From positions 2,046,001 through 2,110,000 of the forward strand of contig JAGTJL010000010.1 in the NCBI GenBank assembly GCA_020746875.1: DNA of 64,000 bases, read 5' to 3'. Positions 10,701-23,033 of this stretch are shown here, piece after piece; positions within the stretch are counted from its first letter, which is position 1; each line of letters opens with the position of its first letter. This DNA is from Rhexocercosporidium sp. MPI-PUGE-AT-0058 (taxonomy: Eukaryota; Ascomycota; Leotiomycetes; Helotiales). The notes below the pieces were generated by a model. It was not told where the DNA came from. It searched no databases and worked only from the letters and a program-made list of their open reading frames with translations. The position numbers and the translations under genes are program-made.

Positions 10701-13700
10701 TTTTATAACGACAACGGTATTAAGCCGGCGATAAGCTAAATAAGCTCTAAAGCTATTTAAATATAACTTTATAATAATTTATAAGAAAAGGAAAAATAAT
10801 CCCGTAAATAAACCCTCGCGTAAGTTTAATTATAAGCCAGCAAAAGATAAAGAGAATATTATACTTTTTACTTTATAAAATAAGTTACAAAACGCATTTT
10901 AGAATGAGTTAATCCGCGTGCTTAATATAACTAATTATACGACGGAAAGCATCCGGCGAAAAGACAATAATATATCGTGCCGATTAACTTATATTCCTTA
11001 ATTTACCGACAATAATATTATAATAAGTACGTCGACCAAGGCTATAAAAGTAACCTTTACGTTTAACTAGCGATATATTCTTATATAACTTAATAATTTT
11101 CAAAACTTATTTAAAAGCTTAAATAACTTCTTACGTAAAGCCGACAAAAAATAAAACGCTGGCTAATATAATTATAAATATATTATATTACGGTTTTTTA
11201 TAATAAAAGTTATAAAAACTAAAACGGCAAACCTTAAATTAAACTCGCTTCTTTCGCTACTCTTAAAGCTATAAAAAAAAGACGCCTTAATTATTAAAAA
11301 GCGAACTAAATTACAAAATGCTAGGGATTTAAATTAAAGTGTCGACAGTAATAAGCTATTAAGACACCGGCGAATGGCTTACGTCCCTCAAGACAATACC
11401 GTTTATAATGAAATTATAAAAATATATTATAATAATTTAATTATAAGCTATTTTAATTATAAAAAAATATTAAAGTTTATTTAATAAAAGTATTTTTAGC
11501 TAAAAATATCAATAAACGTTAAAAAATACGTTAAAACTTATAATATTTACTAAAAAACAAAAGTAAGACGTAAAAAAGTAATTAACGAAATATAAGCGCC
11601 GAGCTAGCCTAATAAACCATTTAAGTCAATTATAATAGACTTTATTATAGATTTAGCACTTTATAAAAGTAATATTATAAGTAAAGTCTTTAATAGTTTA
11701 TTAATAATTATCGACAAATTTACTAAAAATATTAAATATATTCCGTACTTAAAAACCATTAATATATCGCTTTTAATACGCCTATTTATTAATTACTAAT
11801 TTAAGAATCACAAGCTATTTATAACAATTATTATAAATAAAGGCTTTATATTTACTTTAAAATTCTAAATAAAACTTTACTTTCATTTATAAATAATAAA
11901 AGGCCTTTTAACGGCGTTTTACCCGTAAATAAACGAATAAATAAAACGACAAAACTAAGCCTTAAAAGCGTAATTAAAGTGTTTTATTTATTATTTATAA
12001 GACAATTAAATAAATTTCTTGCCCTTAGCAAAGTTTACGTACATAAATACTTATTATAAGTCTATTAAAATAACTCCGAATAAAACTAAGTACGGTATAT
12101 TACTGGATTCTCGCCAGAGAATCGAGGACGATCCTATAAGAGAGGAAATACCGATTGCTAAAGAATAAATAAAAAAAGTTATTAAAAAACGCTAAAAGTT
12201 AAAAACTAACTAGCGAAGAACTAAAGAAAACCAGGCGAAATAATATAATAAAAACTATTACCTTATAGAATTTAAAGTTAAATAATAAGTCTTACTTTTA
12301 TTAAAAAATATTAAAATAATTTATTTAAATAAAAAGCTAAATTATTAATTTTTAAGGCCTTTCAAAATCACTAAAAAGATCAGAAAATAAGCGTATAAAT
12401 TAAAATTACCCCTCAAATACAGCCGTTTATATAACGTTTTCTATGTATTATTACTAGAGCCGTACTAATAAAGGCCCGGCGAATTGTCAAAAATCGTTTA
12501 ATTTAACCTTATTAATAAAAAAGAATAATAAGCTATTAAGACTCTTTTAAATTAACGAGTAATTAAAGGCAAAGAATAATACTTTATTAAATGAAAAGGA
12601 TTTAGTTTAGCGTATAATTCTTAAAAGTTAATAAAGAATCTTATTAATTTCTAAGAGTTAATTAAGTTATTAAAAGATTAAAACGCCACGAAAAGGAAGG
12701 CGAAGCGCCGGCGAAAATAAGCTTATAATTTCTTACTTCTTTAAAAGGTTTGAAGGAGAATCGCTAAGGCCACGCCGACGACTAATTAAAAATATATTAT
12801 AATATTATATACCTTTTTGCTTTTGCTTATAAGGTTTTACAGTTTTAAAAGCGCATTAAATATTACAATTTAAATAATAATACCTAAAGAAAAAAAGAGC
12901 TTATATTATTCATTCGCACTATAATAAAAACGTAATACTTAAGAAAATCAGAAAATTAAAATGCTTTACCGAATAAACGCCAGTCCCTCACTAATAAATC
13001 ACTAAATAAAAACCTTAAATTCATCCTTAAGTAATAATAACAAACTCATTTTTATTACTTAAGTTCTTAATAATATTAATATAATTACTATCCTTAATAA
13101 CTCCGGCCTTAAGGTCTTTAATTATACCGTCCTTAAAAGAGTCAAATAAACCTTTCGGAAGTCCTTCGCCGAAGGTTAATAAAGAACTCGCTGACAAATA
13201 TTAAGTTTACTTACTTTTCGGAATCCGGAAATCTTAGTTATAAACTTAATATTACTTTCCTTTAAATCCTCGAATTCTTAAGAAAGAGTTAAGATTAGCG
13301 CGCCGTATAGCCCGTTAATTACCGACACAACGCTAATATAAAGCTCCTTAATTAAAGACACTATAAGCTTTTATAAAGACTTCTGAGCTTCGGCGTCAAA
13401 AACCTTAATAAAATGATTAACGCGACGCTTTTCTTAATTAAAAATAAATTAAATAATACTGAAATCGACTTACTTAATCTTACTAAAGTTAAATTAAAAG
13501 GCAACTTTAAGGAAATCGTTAAAGAGTGATTTTAATTTAGCCGAGACTTCGCCGGTTATTAGCCTATGCCTCGCTAATAAATAAAAAAAATTTAACTTAT
13601 TAACTCACACGGCTTGCTCTTTTTACAATAATTCAAATACTTTATAATAAATAAGCTAAGATTATTAGAGCATTAAAGATTAAGGAACTCTTAAACCTCG

Positions 13701-14275
13701 CCAGCGTAACGTAAACATAACTCTTAACAAACGTTACTCTTATTTACAATAGCTTTACTTAAAGATCGAATACGCGTATCCTTCTTTTCTTTAAATAGAA
13801 TTCGTTAAAAAAATCAAACGTTATCCTTAAAATCCTTATTATTATTATTTTAGTCGCTAATATTAGTTATCTTTAAGGAGATTACTGAAGTTCGCTAGCG
13901 TTTAGTCGAAGTATCGCTGGCGTTAATTACAATAAAGCTAAGTGTTTTACTTTTACGCTTACAGCTAAAGGAACCGCCGGCTAAATACTTATTAAAAGAC
14001 GACATTATTAAGATCGAAAGGTAATTATAACTTATAATCTACTATAATTATTATTATTAATTAAAAAAGGTTATAAAAAGGAAAAAGTATTATATACTTA
14101 GTAGGCGCTAGGCCCCTCTTATTAATAGCTTTTACCTTATTTTATTCTCTTTAGAATTTACTTTTAAAATAAATAACAAAAAATTTAATTCGTTAGCGAA
14201 TCGCCAATATAACGCTAGCTAAAGGCTATAATATATCCTTACTTTTAGGACAAAAGTGAATAAAAAGAGAGATAT

Positions 14276-14464
14276 TATAATAGTCTGTGCTCTTAGCGCT
14301 AATTGCGTAATCACTGCCCTTATAAAAATAATAAGGGAAAAGAAGTAATCTTCCATCCTTAGCAATTAGCTTCTATATAATTAAAATATCACCAGCGAGT
14401 CTACAGCGCTTCTCTAGCTATTCTATTGTGCCATAGTCACCTCAGCGTGCCAGTGATCATTACA
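14276..14464 (+). repeat. 3' LTR of the gypsy element
   Basis: 189 bp. The right part of this copy keeps G and C at positions where the 5' copy has A or T, so RIP has hit the two LTRs unequally. Target duplication CTGGG lies immediately to the right. Confidence 0.9.
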
Positions 14465-15330
14465 CTGGGCTTCTTCGCCCCTAGAAGAAGAAGACATGAG
14501 GTCCACCAGCGATAATTTGAAATGCCGAAGAGCTTTGATATTTCTCTCGCGAAACAGCCCTCCGTGACTATCTGTAGAGTCTATTGCGGCAATGTTCAAG
14601 AAAGAGTTGCCATACACGTCCTGCCTCTGCAAAGCCTCTACCTTCCAGTCTTCAGGAGAATCTTGGATGATACAGAAGCAATCAATCCAGATGTACTCCA
14701 GCTGAATTTTCTGGCAAACAACGATGGCGTCCTTGAAAGTCTTTGCAAGCTGGGTGAAGGAGATGCCTTACTCAAAGGTAGCCAAGTTATCACACTTAAG
14801 ACATTGCAGGACCGCCTAACACCAGCAGTGGCTCAAAGTAGCGTACTAAGGATTGACCGAGAAGGCATCCTTGTGACACAGGCGGACAGACTTTGCTTTG
14901 GAATCTATACGGAGGAGGCGTGTTGGCCGGTAGTCTGGCTTTAGTAAGCGGCAGGCAGGATGGGACTCCCTACAAGTCCTGAGCCACTTTTCAGCCTGGG
15001 CGAAGCTCGTTGCAGAACCTATAGATAACTCGTGCATGACATTGCTCAACTTCGGCTCCAATGCTATATAATTGTCAGGTACGTCAATGTATCAGGCCAA
15101 ATCTCACTCACACTTTGCAGATTTGAGAACAAATTGCAACGGGGTTTGTGGATATCCGCTATGCAAAAAGCACAGGGAGAGGTGATCCTCATTGAATACA
15201 ACGAATATTCTGGTTTTGACACCAAGCCCGAGCTCCCCCTTCTGAGACTTCGGAGATCGGTGTTGGCAAGAAATATGGCGCAGCAGTGACAGCCCGCCGC
15301 TGCTGAATCCTCTATTTCCTTTATATCGCG
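14465..15330 (-). pseudogene. HET-domain protein, 5' half (split by the retrotransposon)
   Basis: N-terminal half of the HET gene whose remainder is at 6224-7514. An upstream exon (about 15330-15112; no ATG identified) joins across a 48-nt intron (15111-15064, GTGAGT to TAG) to EPKLSNVMHEL and EKWLRTCRESHPACRLL. Then come YRPTRLLRID, YATLSHCW, SFTQLAKTFKDAIVVCQ, LEYIWIDCFCIIQDSPEDW, and YGNSFLNIAAIDS before GGLFRERN, all hallmark HET motifs in order. Four premature stops (TAG before YATLSHCW, two more just after it, and the loss at the insertion) disable it. At the insertion site the sequence GEEAQ runs in frame into GATSTDLDEG of the other half if the element and one CTGGG are removed. The stop changes look RIP-like. 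Confidence 0.88.
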
Positions 15331-15970
15331 CTCAAAACCCTACATGGCCGACTCCCATAGAGCTGCATTCCCAGTCCAGAATTGGAGACAAAAGTTGCAT
15401 ACTGTTTCTCTGTCCATGGTATCGGAGCTCCTCTGTTCACGCCACAGGGAAGAAATCAATCGATAAGCGGAGCGCAAAGACAGGAATGGCCCTTTGTGTT
15501 TATCGTGATAGAAGGTGGGGGAATTAACAGTAGATGCAGCTGTTCTCGCAATTGCAGACACGAGAAGCTCGCAGAAATAAGAATTGCTCTCTCACACACC
15601 GAAGCATGAAGACAATAGATTCCCTCTCGGTGCGAAGATTGACAGTAATGATTTGGAAGCGAATTTTGAAGTGGTATTTAGAGAAGGACGTGGGACTTGG
15701 AGCTAGAAAGGACGGGAATCTACTGCCGCCAGTGCAAGGAGTACTAATTGCGCTACCAATCGAAAAAAAACAAGATTCTGTCCAGCAATCCACGAGGGCC
15801 AAGGAGATCGGGCAAAGAGCCCCGCTTGTTTCTTAAAAATGCAGTATCACCAAAGCGCAGCAAGCTAGGAATCTATAATATGACTGGTCATCAACACGAG
15901 GTACTAGTCTGACGTGGGAGGGAAGCCTGTATGGAGGTTGGCTGGGGTCAAGCGTTGTCTAATTCTACTT
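15331..15970. other. Intergenic between HET pseudogene and ABC transporter
   Basis: Balanced base composition. Overlapping open frames on both strands (up to about 100 codons) show no recognisable domain and mirror each other, so I read this as upstream sequence of the HET gene plus downstream sequence of the transporter. Confidence 0.55.
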
Positions 15971-18900
15971 CTACTGCTTTGATAGCCAACTGAACCACTT
16001 CTCCCTAGCCGGCTTCGAATACCCTTCTTCTTCCACGTTGTGTTTCTGCACGATACACAAGAACACTTGATCTAACGTAGTCGGGCTCACAGAGTAGTGC
16101 CCTAACCCTAACCGTTCCTTGTTATCCTCTAGTATCATGATTAAGGAGCCTACACCATCCTGATCTTTTTTGATCTCGTCATTATCCGAGCTCGCTCTCT
16201 TCGGAATCGAGAATCTTATTTGACCATGATACGTCTGGACCTCGATGTCTACACCGGGAAATTGTTTGAAGATCCAATCTTTCACAACCGCGATCTCCTC
16301 CGTCGACGTGTGCGGTGCTGTTCGCATCACCACGTGTACGTAATATGCATCACCATGCGTGTGGCGCAGTCCATCTGTCGTCCCCATGGCGAGCATTCTC
16401 TTGGCCATAATTCCGGCTCGATCTGCAAGTGCATCTGCCTCTTCCATACTGTGCGTCGTGAGAAGCAGTGATCGGCCAGGAACGACCGCGGCAAGTGTTT
16501 TCCACATCACCCGTTTGGCTGCAGCGTCCATTCCAGAACTTGGCTCATCGAGAAGCAGGACAGTCGGGTTCCCAATCAAAGCAATACCGAGCGACAACTT
16601 CCTCTTGTTACCCCCAGAAAGTTTTGCTGCCATCCGCGAAGAGAACGAATCAAGACCCACTGCCCTGATGACTTCCCGTACGTTGTGCTCAATGTCAGGA
16701 ACCCCACGCACACGGGCGTAAAATTGCAGGTGCTCCACGACAGTCATCTGGTCCATGGCATCGTACTGTGGACAAACGCCAAGATGGGAACGAGCCTGTG
16801 CACGATGTTTGTTGATCTCTATGTTTTCCACAAAGATTTTACCCCCGTTCTTCGATGGCTGAATGTCTCCACGGATGAGCGAGATAGTGGTTGATTTTCC
16901 AGCACCATTGGGCCCAAGAAGTGCGAAGACTTCTCCACGTCTGATACCGAAAGTGAGGTTGTCTACTGCGGTGACAGGGCCAAATGACTTAGTGAGATTG
17001 AGGACTCGAAGGCCATCGTTCGAGCTGCTGACTCGTGCAAGTTCTTCAGCAATCTCCTCGTCCATCACGGTATCCGATTCTTGCGGCGTTGGGGACTTGC
17101 GAAGTCGGCGGTACCAAGCTAAAACCGAGCCTGAGTCATACCAGAGCAGCATCCCGAATAAAACAATTACCTGAACGGCGAGATAAAGGATCGGTCCACC
17201 ATACTGAAGAATGCCACCAGGATTTGAAGCGATCTGTTTGCCATCGCATGTAGTTGAGAAGATGTTCAGAGCCAAAAACATGGTCCTGATTAAACTTCCC
17301 ATCGGCGTGACAAGAGATACGACAAAGTGAACTACTAAGAGGTAGTCGTCGATCTTGTTGACGGGCTGATGGTGTAAGCGATTGTCGGTGGAAAGGAAGC
17401 GGAGTACTTACTGCATATGTCAAGGTGCAGAGATAAGCAACAAGGTAGCCAAGGAAGAAAACAGCCTGACCAGCTGCGGCAAAAGCATATGCGGCTAGTT
17501 GAGTTCGAGCGAACAGTGATACAACATATGACAGGAGTATCGATGCCAAGCCGTAAAGCATGAAGATCACGAAGAGATATTCGACATGGTACCACGCGGA
17601 TGAAGAAGTGGCAAAGATGATGACACTCAAGGCACTAGAAACCAAAACAATCAGAAAGTCGAATGTGAGGTATGCCAGCCAGAGAGGCAAAGATCTGACA
17701 CCATTTGAATACTCCAAACCCCGAATGTTCCGTGTTCTTTCAACTGTGGGATAGAGTGAGAAGAATCCAGGGTATGCAGCCATGGCAAGACCAAAGTAAA
17801 CGACGAGTTGCAGTGTTTTGCCCGTCTTCGGAGCCCATGGGATATCAAAAGAAGCGTATTGCGTCCCGATGCTGATATTGGTGAGGGCGACATCCATGAT
17901 ATTTTGACCAAACACAGCTGCGTAGACGTTTCTGCCATTGCCTTTGTATGCTAGAGTAGTCTGAGAGCTCCCTGAGCCGACGAAAAATCCTGCCGGGGTC
18001 ACGTTGGCATAATTCTGATCGATGTAATCATTGAACTCTGCAAGGGAGTCAACCATGTGAAGTCTCTCCTGTATCGAGTTCTGAGGGGGGATAAACGGTA
18101 ACAGTGGCCCGTAGAGTGATGTGAGAGTGGCATTCGAAAAGCTTGACGAAGGTCCAACAAGTAGATCGTAGTGCTCTTGAGAGACCAAATTCTCAACATC
18201 TGACAGGGAGATGGTCTGCTCGGGAGAACAGCCAATAGCTGAGAAGTTTTTGAGAAACAAAGTGACGAGGCCAGCAGCGATAATTGGGAGTAGGAGAGCT
18301 GCCATGTATGGAAGATAGTTCCTACGGAGAATCGTGTACCGCTTCCTAAACAAAACCCATGTTTGACGAAAGAATCCAATGCTCTTCCCTGTGTGGAGGT
18401 CCAGAGTACGACCTGACTCTGGAAGGACAATGGTTGCGCTAGTCTTGCCGATTGAAGTGGGATGGGGGGGAACTTGTCTATCGATGGTGCTCCAACTGTC
18501 AGATTTGATCTCATCAGCCAAATGAAGAAAGACGTCCTCAATAGTAGGCCCGGATAATTGGTAGTCGGATAAGCCATCTGATTCCAATCGTCTGATGATT
18601 TGTGCAGCATGGGACGATGTTTGAGCGGAGTACATGGTCTGACCGAAGGTTTTGTGAGACTGGACACCTTCGACGTGTGGTGCCTTCTCATGACCTGGTC
18701 CAGTCTGAAGATGAATTCGGTATCCTCCCCCAAGACGATTCTTCAACTCGACAGACGATCCCTGAGCTCGCAAGGTTCCTTTGGAGAGAATCGCAATCTG
18801 ATCGGCGAGAAGATCCGCCTCATCAAGGAAATGAGTTGTCAGGATAATTGTTCGAGCACCTCGCTCTGCCAAAAGGATATTCCAGATCTTGCGACGGCTC

Positions 18901-20831
18901 AAGGGATCTAGCCCACTGCTGACTTCATCCACGCAACAAACCGAGCTGCCTCCAGTAAACATCATGCCCAGCTGCAATTTCCTTTTCTGACCTCCACTGA
19001 GGGTCTTTGCTTTCGAGTTGATCTTTCGGTCAAGATCGATTGCCTCGATGAAAGTGCAAAGGGAGTCTTTCGAATCTCTTTGGCTAGTTGACTTCAACCG
19101 ATTGAAGATCCGGATATGCTCTTCCACGGTCAATTCGTCCCAGAGAACGTTCTTTTGTGGTGCAATGCCGAGCCCACTAGTGCCATCAACCTTGATCGTC
19201 CCACTCGTTACCTTGTTAAGTCCTGCGATAGCATCGAGAGTCGTACTCTTTCCACTTCCATTTGCTCCAAGAAGGACACATATCTGACCTTTCCGGGCAC
19301 TGAGAGTCAATTGATCCACGGCTACTACGGTGGCGGTGGGAGTTTTGGTGATGCCAGCGAAGTTGCGACGGAACCAGTTGGGTCGATAGTGTTTTGTGAA
19401 ATTGTCCAGCTGGACAGTCTCGGAGCACGACACACCATCTGATCCTAGACCCTGGACAACGGAACGTCCTTTGGATGCAGTGCCGTAGAGGTATCGTTCC
19501 ACCACCGCGCCAAGTACAGGGTATGCAAAGATTTGAATAATGACAAAGACCCATAGAACAATACCAGGCAGAGTCCAGGGATTCCTGGGGGCAGCCTTGA
19601 GAAGGTCCGTAGCCATTTCTTGCCGTTCGTATCGTGCCACGATAGTGAGGAAGAATATGTAGTTGCAAGGTACAAACAGGAGCCCTAATAGTGCAACTGA
19701 TCCAGAGTCCTCAAACTTGAGTACTTGAACAAGGACACCGAGTAGGAGTGTGATCAAAGCCATGGAGATACCACTTAGCTGTGCTTTCTTGAAGAAAGAA
19801 GCGCCGAGGATAGAGAACGAGGCAAGAGATAGGCCGGCAAGGACATGATAAATAATTACGATTCCCATAGAAGTCTCAGCAAATACCCCTACACCCAAGA
19901 CAATTGGCATTACTACCCAGCCAGGGAGGTAGATGATATCAAATGCCAGATGGTAGGAGATGATCCGGGCGACCTGCGGTTGCCATCTCTTCAAATTGGG
20001 CATCATGGCTTCAATCAACTGAGACATTCCCAACTCCCTTTCCGAGGCGATGAAACCCGTCAAATGGTATGTGATTCCCACCATTCCAATCAGGAAAGCT
20101 ACCGCAAGAATATTTATGATTCCACTCTGGTAGTTGACCCGAATGTTTGTTTCTCGCTGCTTTTGCGATATGCTTGTGTATGGGTATTCGAGGACGGTCT
20201 CTGGAAGAGAGGCTTGGTCGATGGTGGTGTTTAAGGATGCAATCGCAAAATCGACGGCCCGCTGGAGAGGTAGGAGGTAGATCTGAGCATCGTTCGTTGA
20301 TCGCTCTACGTATATCCTCTCTCCAAACGCACCATCTGCGCGCAAAGTATAGTTCCAAAGACCCCCATTTCCTTCGGTAGGTGAAGACTGGAAAACTATG
20401 GCGCCATAGCAAGTCGTTGCACCTCGCAGACTGCTTCTGCAGGTGTCTAGCAGTTCCGATCCAGTTCTCAGACGAGCTACCTTTGCCCCAGCCGCGGACG
20501 CTGTTTCTGCCAGAGAATCGATCACCCTGTCGATGTCTCCTCCTGCTAGGCCGTTGTTCACGAACGCTAGTGTTTCCCTCCCAGCTCCTGCGACTTCAAT
20601 TCCTTCTGCAAGTGTGCGAATAGGGCGGCTGGATCCAATGCCATAATTCGAAGGAGGCACGAAAATATTCCTGGCATAACTCAGGAATATCATGAAGGCC
20701 ACAGGGAGGATGAAGGCGCGGATACTGGTGCTGAAAGCATGGCGATTGAAGGCGATTAGGAGGTTCTTGCGCGTCAATGTCCAGGTCTGTTTGAAGAGCC
20801 CCATGTTGAAGAGGGTGGGGTTGTGATGCAT
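15971..20831 (-). CDS. Full-length ABCA-type ABC transporter
   Basis: A full ABC transporter of the A subfamily, predicted to move lipids or other hydrophobic molecules using ATP. Exon 1 is 20831-17412 and exon 2 is 17365-15971, separated by a 46-nt intron (17411-17366, GTAAGT to CAG) that joins TLTYA to PVNKIDDYLL; the product is 1,604 residues. Layout: a first membrane helix near residues 35-52 followed by a long external loop, a helix cluster at about 235-445, the first nucleotide-binding domain (Walker A GANGSGKST at 522-530, signature LSGGQ at 611-615, Walker B ending VDE near 636), a second membrane half at about 850-1200, and the second nucleotide-binding domain (GPNGAGKST near 1291-1299, LSGGN near 1389, LLLDEP near 1410). 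The signature in the second half has N for Q. All catalytic elements look intact. It is not near enough to the polyketide cluster to be assigned to it. Confidence 0.93.
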
Positions 20832-21884
20832 TGAGATCTTACTGAGAACCTTCTAAGAAGGAGGACTGAACCCCCTTACGAATGGGAGCAAGTCGCTAGT
20901 CAATGACACGGTCATTGAATTGGTAAGTCGGCCCCGTCATTCATGAAGCCATCGCCAAGTTGATGGACGCGTGGATGGAGGATCAACAGAAAGAAAGTGA
21001 GTGCAGGCCTGGGTCGGGACTTTCGGCGCAGCTAATCCACCGGCTCAATTCCTGGAGCTCTTGGTAGCCTGAATTGGGCAGTGCCGGAGGTGGGGGTGTT
21101 GAAAGATTCAATTAGGAATGTGATTCAAGGGGTCATAGACTATGTACAAGAAAGAAAAGTAGGATTTGGTAGAAAACATGAGAAAAAAGAGAATGATACA
21201 AACACTGTTACTTACAGTGATGGAGCTTGAGATTCAGCGGTGGCGGTCTGATACATAAACGTTTGGAGGCAAGTTTAAGTTCGAAACAGAGTCTGAATGA
21301 TTACGTTATCGACACGATTGGCTGCAAGTGGCGGCTTCGCTTAACACCACCTGCCCTTGATAAGGAAAAAACAAAAAAGAGATCAGAACTTTAAGTATAA
21401 CCTTACTTCTACGACATATGACCCGTCAATTTCCTAGCATTGATTCAGCAACGACCGTTTGGTTGCAGCTTCGGCGGTGTCTTGTCTTAATTCATGGACA
21501 AGTCTTGTATCGGATTTCGAGTGTTCTTCCCGCCACTGATGCGGTTTCCTCTGCTTGTCTGAGTCCTCTAGTTCAATGAAGAATAATCAACCGGGCGGTG
21601 GAAACCGGTTTCTATATTGGAAAGCTTCCGTTTCCTCGGTCCTAAAAGTCTAATTTCCTAAATGAATACTCTCTGCCATTGAATTCCGGAATATTTACAG
21701 AGGTTCCTTGACGTATGCTATGTGCCCCCGCCATCCAGACATTATTCATACGAAAGAGTCCGATCCATATGCATTCAGTCTAGCCCGTGCTTCTTTATCC
21801 CAAGTCCCTCACTCTCATCACTCCTATAGAGATATTAGAACGTCCCCCAATTATGAACAGTTTGAGCCATCCTCAACTTACCTT
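20832..21884. other. Promoter and intergenic region of the ABCA gene
   Basis: About 1 kb without a supported gene. A pyrimidine-rich and purine-rich mix with no long frame. It includes the upstream region of the ABCA transporter and the region beyond the 3' end of the small secreted protein gene. Confidence 0.6.
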
Positions 21885-22184
21885 TCAGAGTTTGCACGCC
21901 GCATCATAGAACGTGTATGGGCTTGCTGGGAGCACGTTCACATTTCCAGTTACAGTAACATTGTACAACAGGCAGATTGGTCCAACGGCGAAGCTCAGGC
22001 ACTTTTGGTATGTGGTGTCCGCACAGAAGCTCTTGCAGGCCGTGGCAGTTGTAATGTTTGGGTTAGTGAGAAAGGCTGGCTGCTTGCCAGTGTCGTACCC
22101 TTTCACACTGCAATTGGCGACTTGTTGAGCTGGAGTTGAAGAGACAGCAGCGAGAATCAAGACGATTGAGGTAATTGAAAGCAT
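21885..22184 (-). CDS. Small secreted cysteine-rich protein, PAN/apple-like
   Basis: 99 residues without introns. The first about 19 residues (MLSITSIVLILAAVSSTPA) are a clear signal peptide ending in a typical Ala cleavage site. The mature part has six cysteines, an even number suited to three disulfides, spaced as ANCSV, ACKSFC, QKCLSF, ICLLY and AACKL. The pattern CxxFC followed by a hydrophobic CLLY and a C-terminal YDAAC resembles a short PAN/apple-type fold found in fungal extracellular proteins, which may bind carbohydrate or protein. Two Asn-x-Thr/Ser sites could be glycosylated. No enzyme motif is present. Length, secretion and its position between repeat blocks fit an effector candidate, which is inference only. 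Confidence 0.75.
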   Translation of the reverse strand: MLSITSIVLILAAVSSTPAQQVANCSVKGYDTGKQPAFLTNPNITTATACKSFCADTTYQKCLSFAVGPICLLYNVTVTGNVNVLPASPYTFYDAACKL

Positions 22185-23033
22185 TTTGAGTGTCGGTGGA
22201 GTATTGAGTTTTGGTTTCGTGTGGGATTTAAATTCCTACGGCGAGAAATGTATCTCTTAACCACTCCCACGATCACTTCTTGGAACGTGTCCTCCACGAG
22301 GCCTTCAATCTCATCTTGTAGTAGTTTTGTATACTCGAAACAATTCTGTTTCTGCCTGCTGGGACGATACAGTTGGTCTTTGATTAACCGTCAAGCGAGG
22401 TTGCGTGGCCTATGACAACATACAGCAAGGCTGAGCCAAAACGTTTACCAGATTTGTAGATAAACAATATGATAACCGGATGAACAACATATTCTCTGTT
22501 ACCCTGCACCCTGGTCTCTGGATTCAGACGCCTCGTGTTTCCAACACCAATTGACCCCTGCTCCCCCGTGCTTCGAGCACTGACAGCATTAAACTGATTC
22601 GTATTATCCGGTCCAAATTTGACACAGCGACTTTATTTCGCTGATGGAGGGTCTTTTCGCAAATCGAATGAATAACTTGAATCGAACAATTATCATGTAG
22701 TGTTCTGGATATCATAGCACCATGTTAGACTGCTACTCTTCGAAGCTGGAGTGCCGAGAACCAGGTACGTTATTGATGAGGGCAAAGAATGCGAGTGGCT
22801 AAGAACATATTTGAATTCAATACCGACGGGCCGAATCTGGTTTCGGATATAGATTATTCGTTTGGGTATCAGAATTAATGAAAGACATTGAAATGTGTGT
22901 TATTTCCCAGTAATATAGGAAGTGTGAGTTATTCCTAATCCTAGACAGAAGTTATGCTCTCACCGCGAAAGCTCAGCATTCCTTGTGTTCATTCATGAAC
23001 ATCCTCTCTGGTCATCCTCTCACGCCCATTATG
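22185..23033. other. Intergenic, no gene seen
   Basis: Only short open frames without recognisable content. It contains the upstream region of the secreted-protein gene and the downstream side of the RTA1-like pseudogene. Confidence 0.6.

Larger units (their letters stand above)
7515..14464 (+). mobile_element. Full-length RIP-inactivated Ty3/gypsy LTR retrotransposon in a HET gene
   Basis: Length is 6,950 bp: two 189-bp LTRs (7515-7703 and 14276-14464) and a degenerate interior. The LTRs start TATAATG (from TGTAATG) and end CATTACA, an inverted pair. The 5 bp CTGGG occurs on both sides (7510-7514 and 14465-14469), an exact target duplication. On the plus strand a gag-type zinc knuckle remnant is visible near 8790-8840 (CYLCYKLGYY, the His changed to Tyr). 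Reverse transcriptase is visible at about 9670-10030: GLRLCVDYKALN, then INKTLNKLKDAKIF, then FRTHYKHYKY, then IYIIYLNNILIYL, where the catalytic YxDD has become YLNN. An integrase-like region follows near 11380-11700. Stops occur throughout, mostly TAG or TAA for CAG or CAA. The element cannot move by itself. Confidence 0.92.

Noticed and set aside
15534..15836. 100-codon plus-strand frame
   Set aside because: It overlaps another open frame on the opposite strand, has no domain or signal peptide, and lies in flanking sequence of the ABCA gene.
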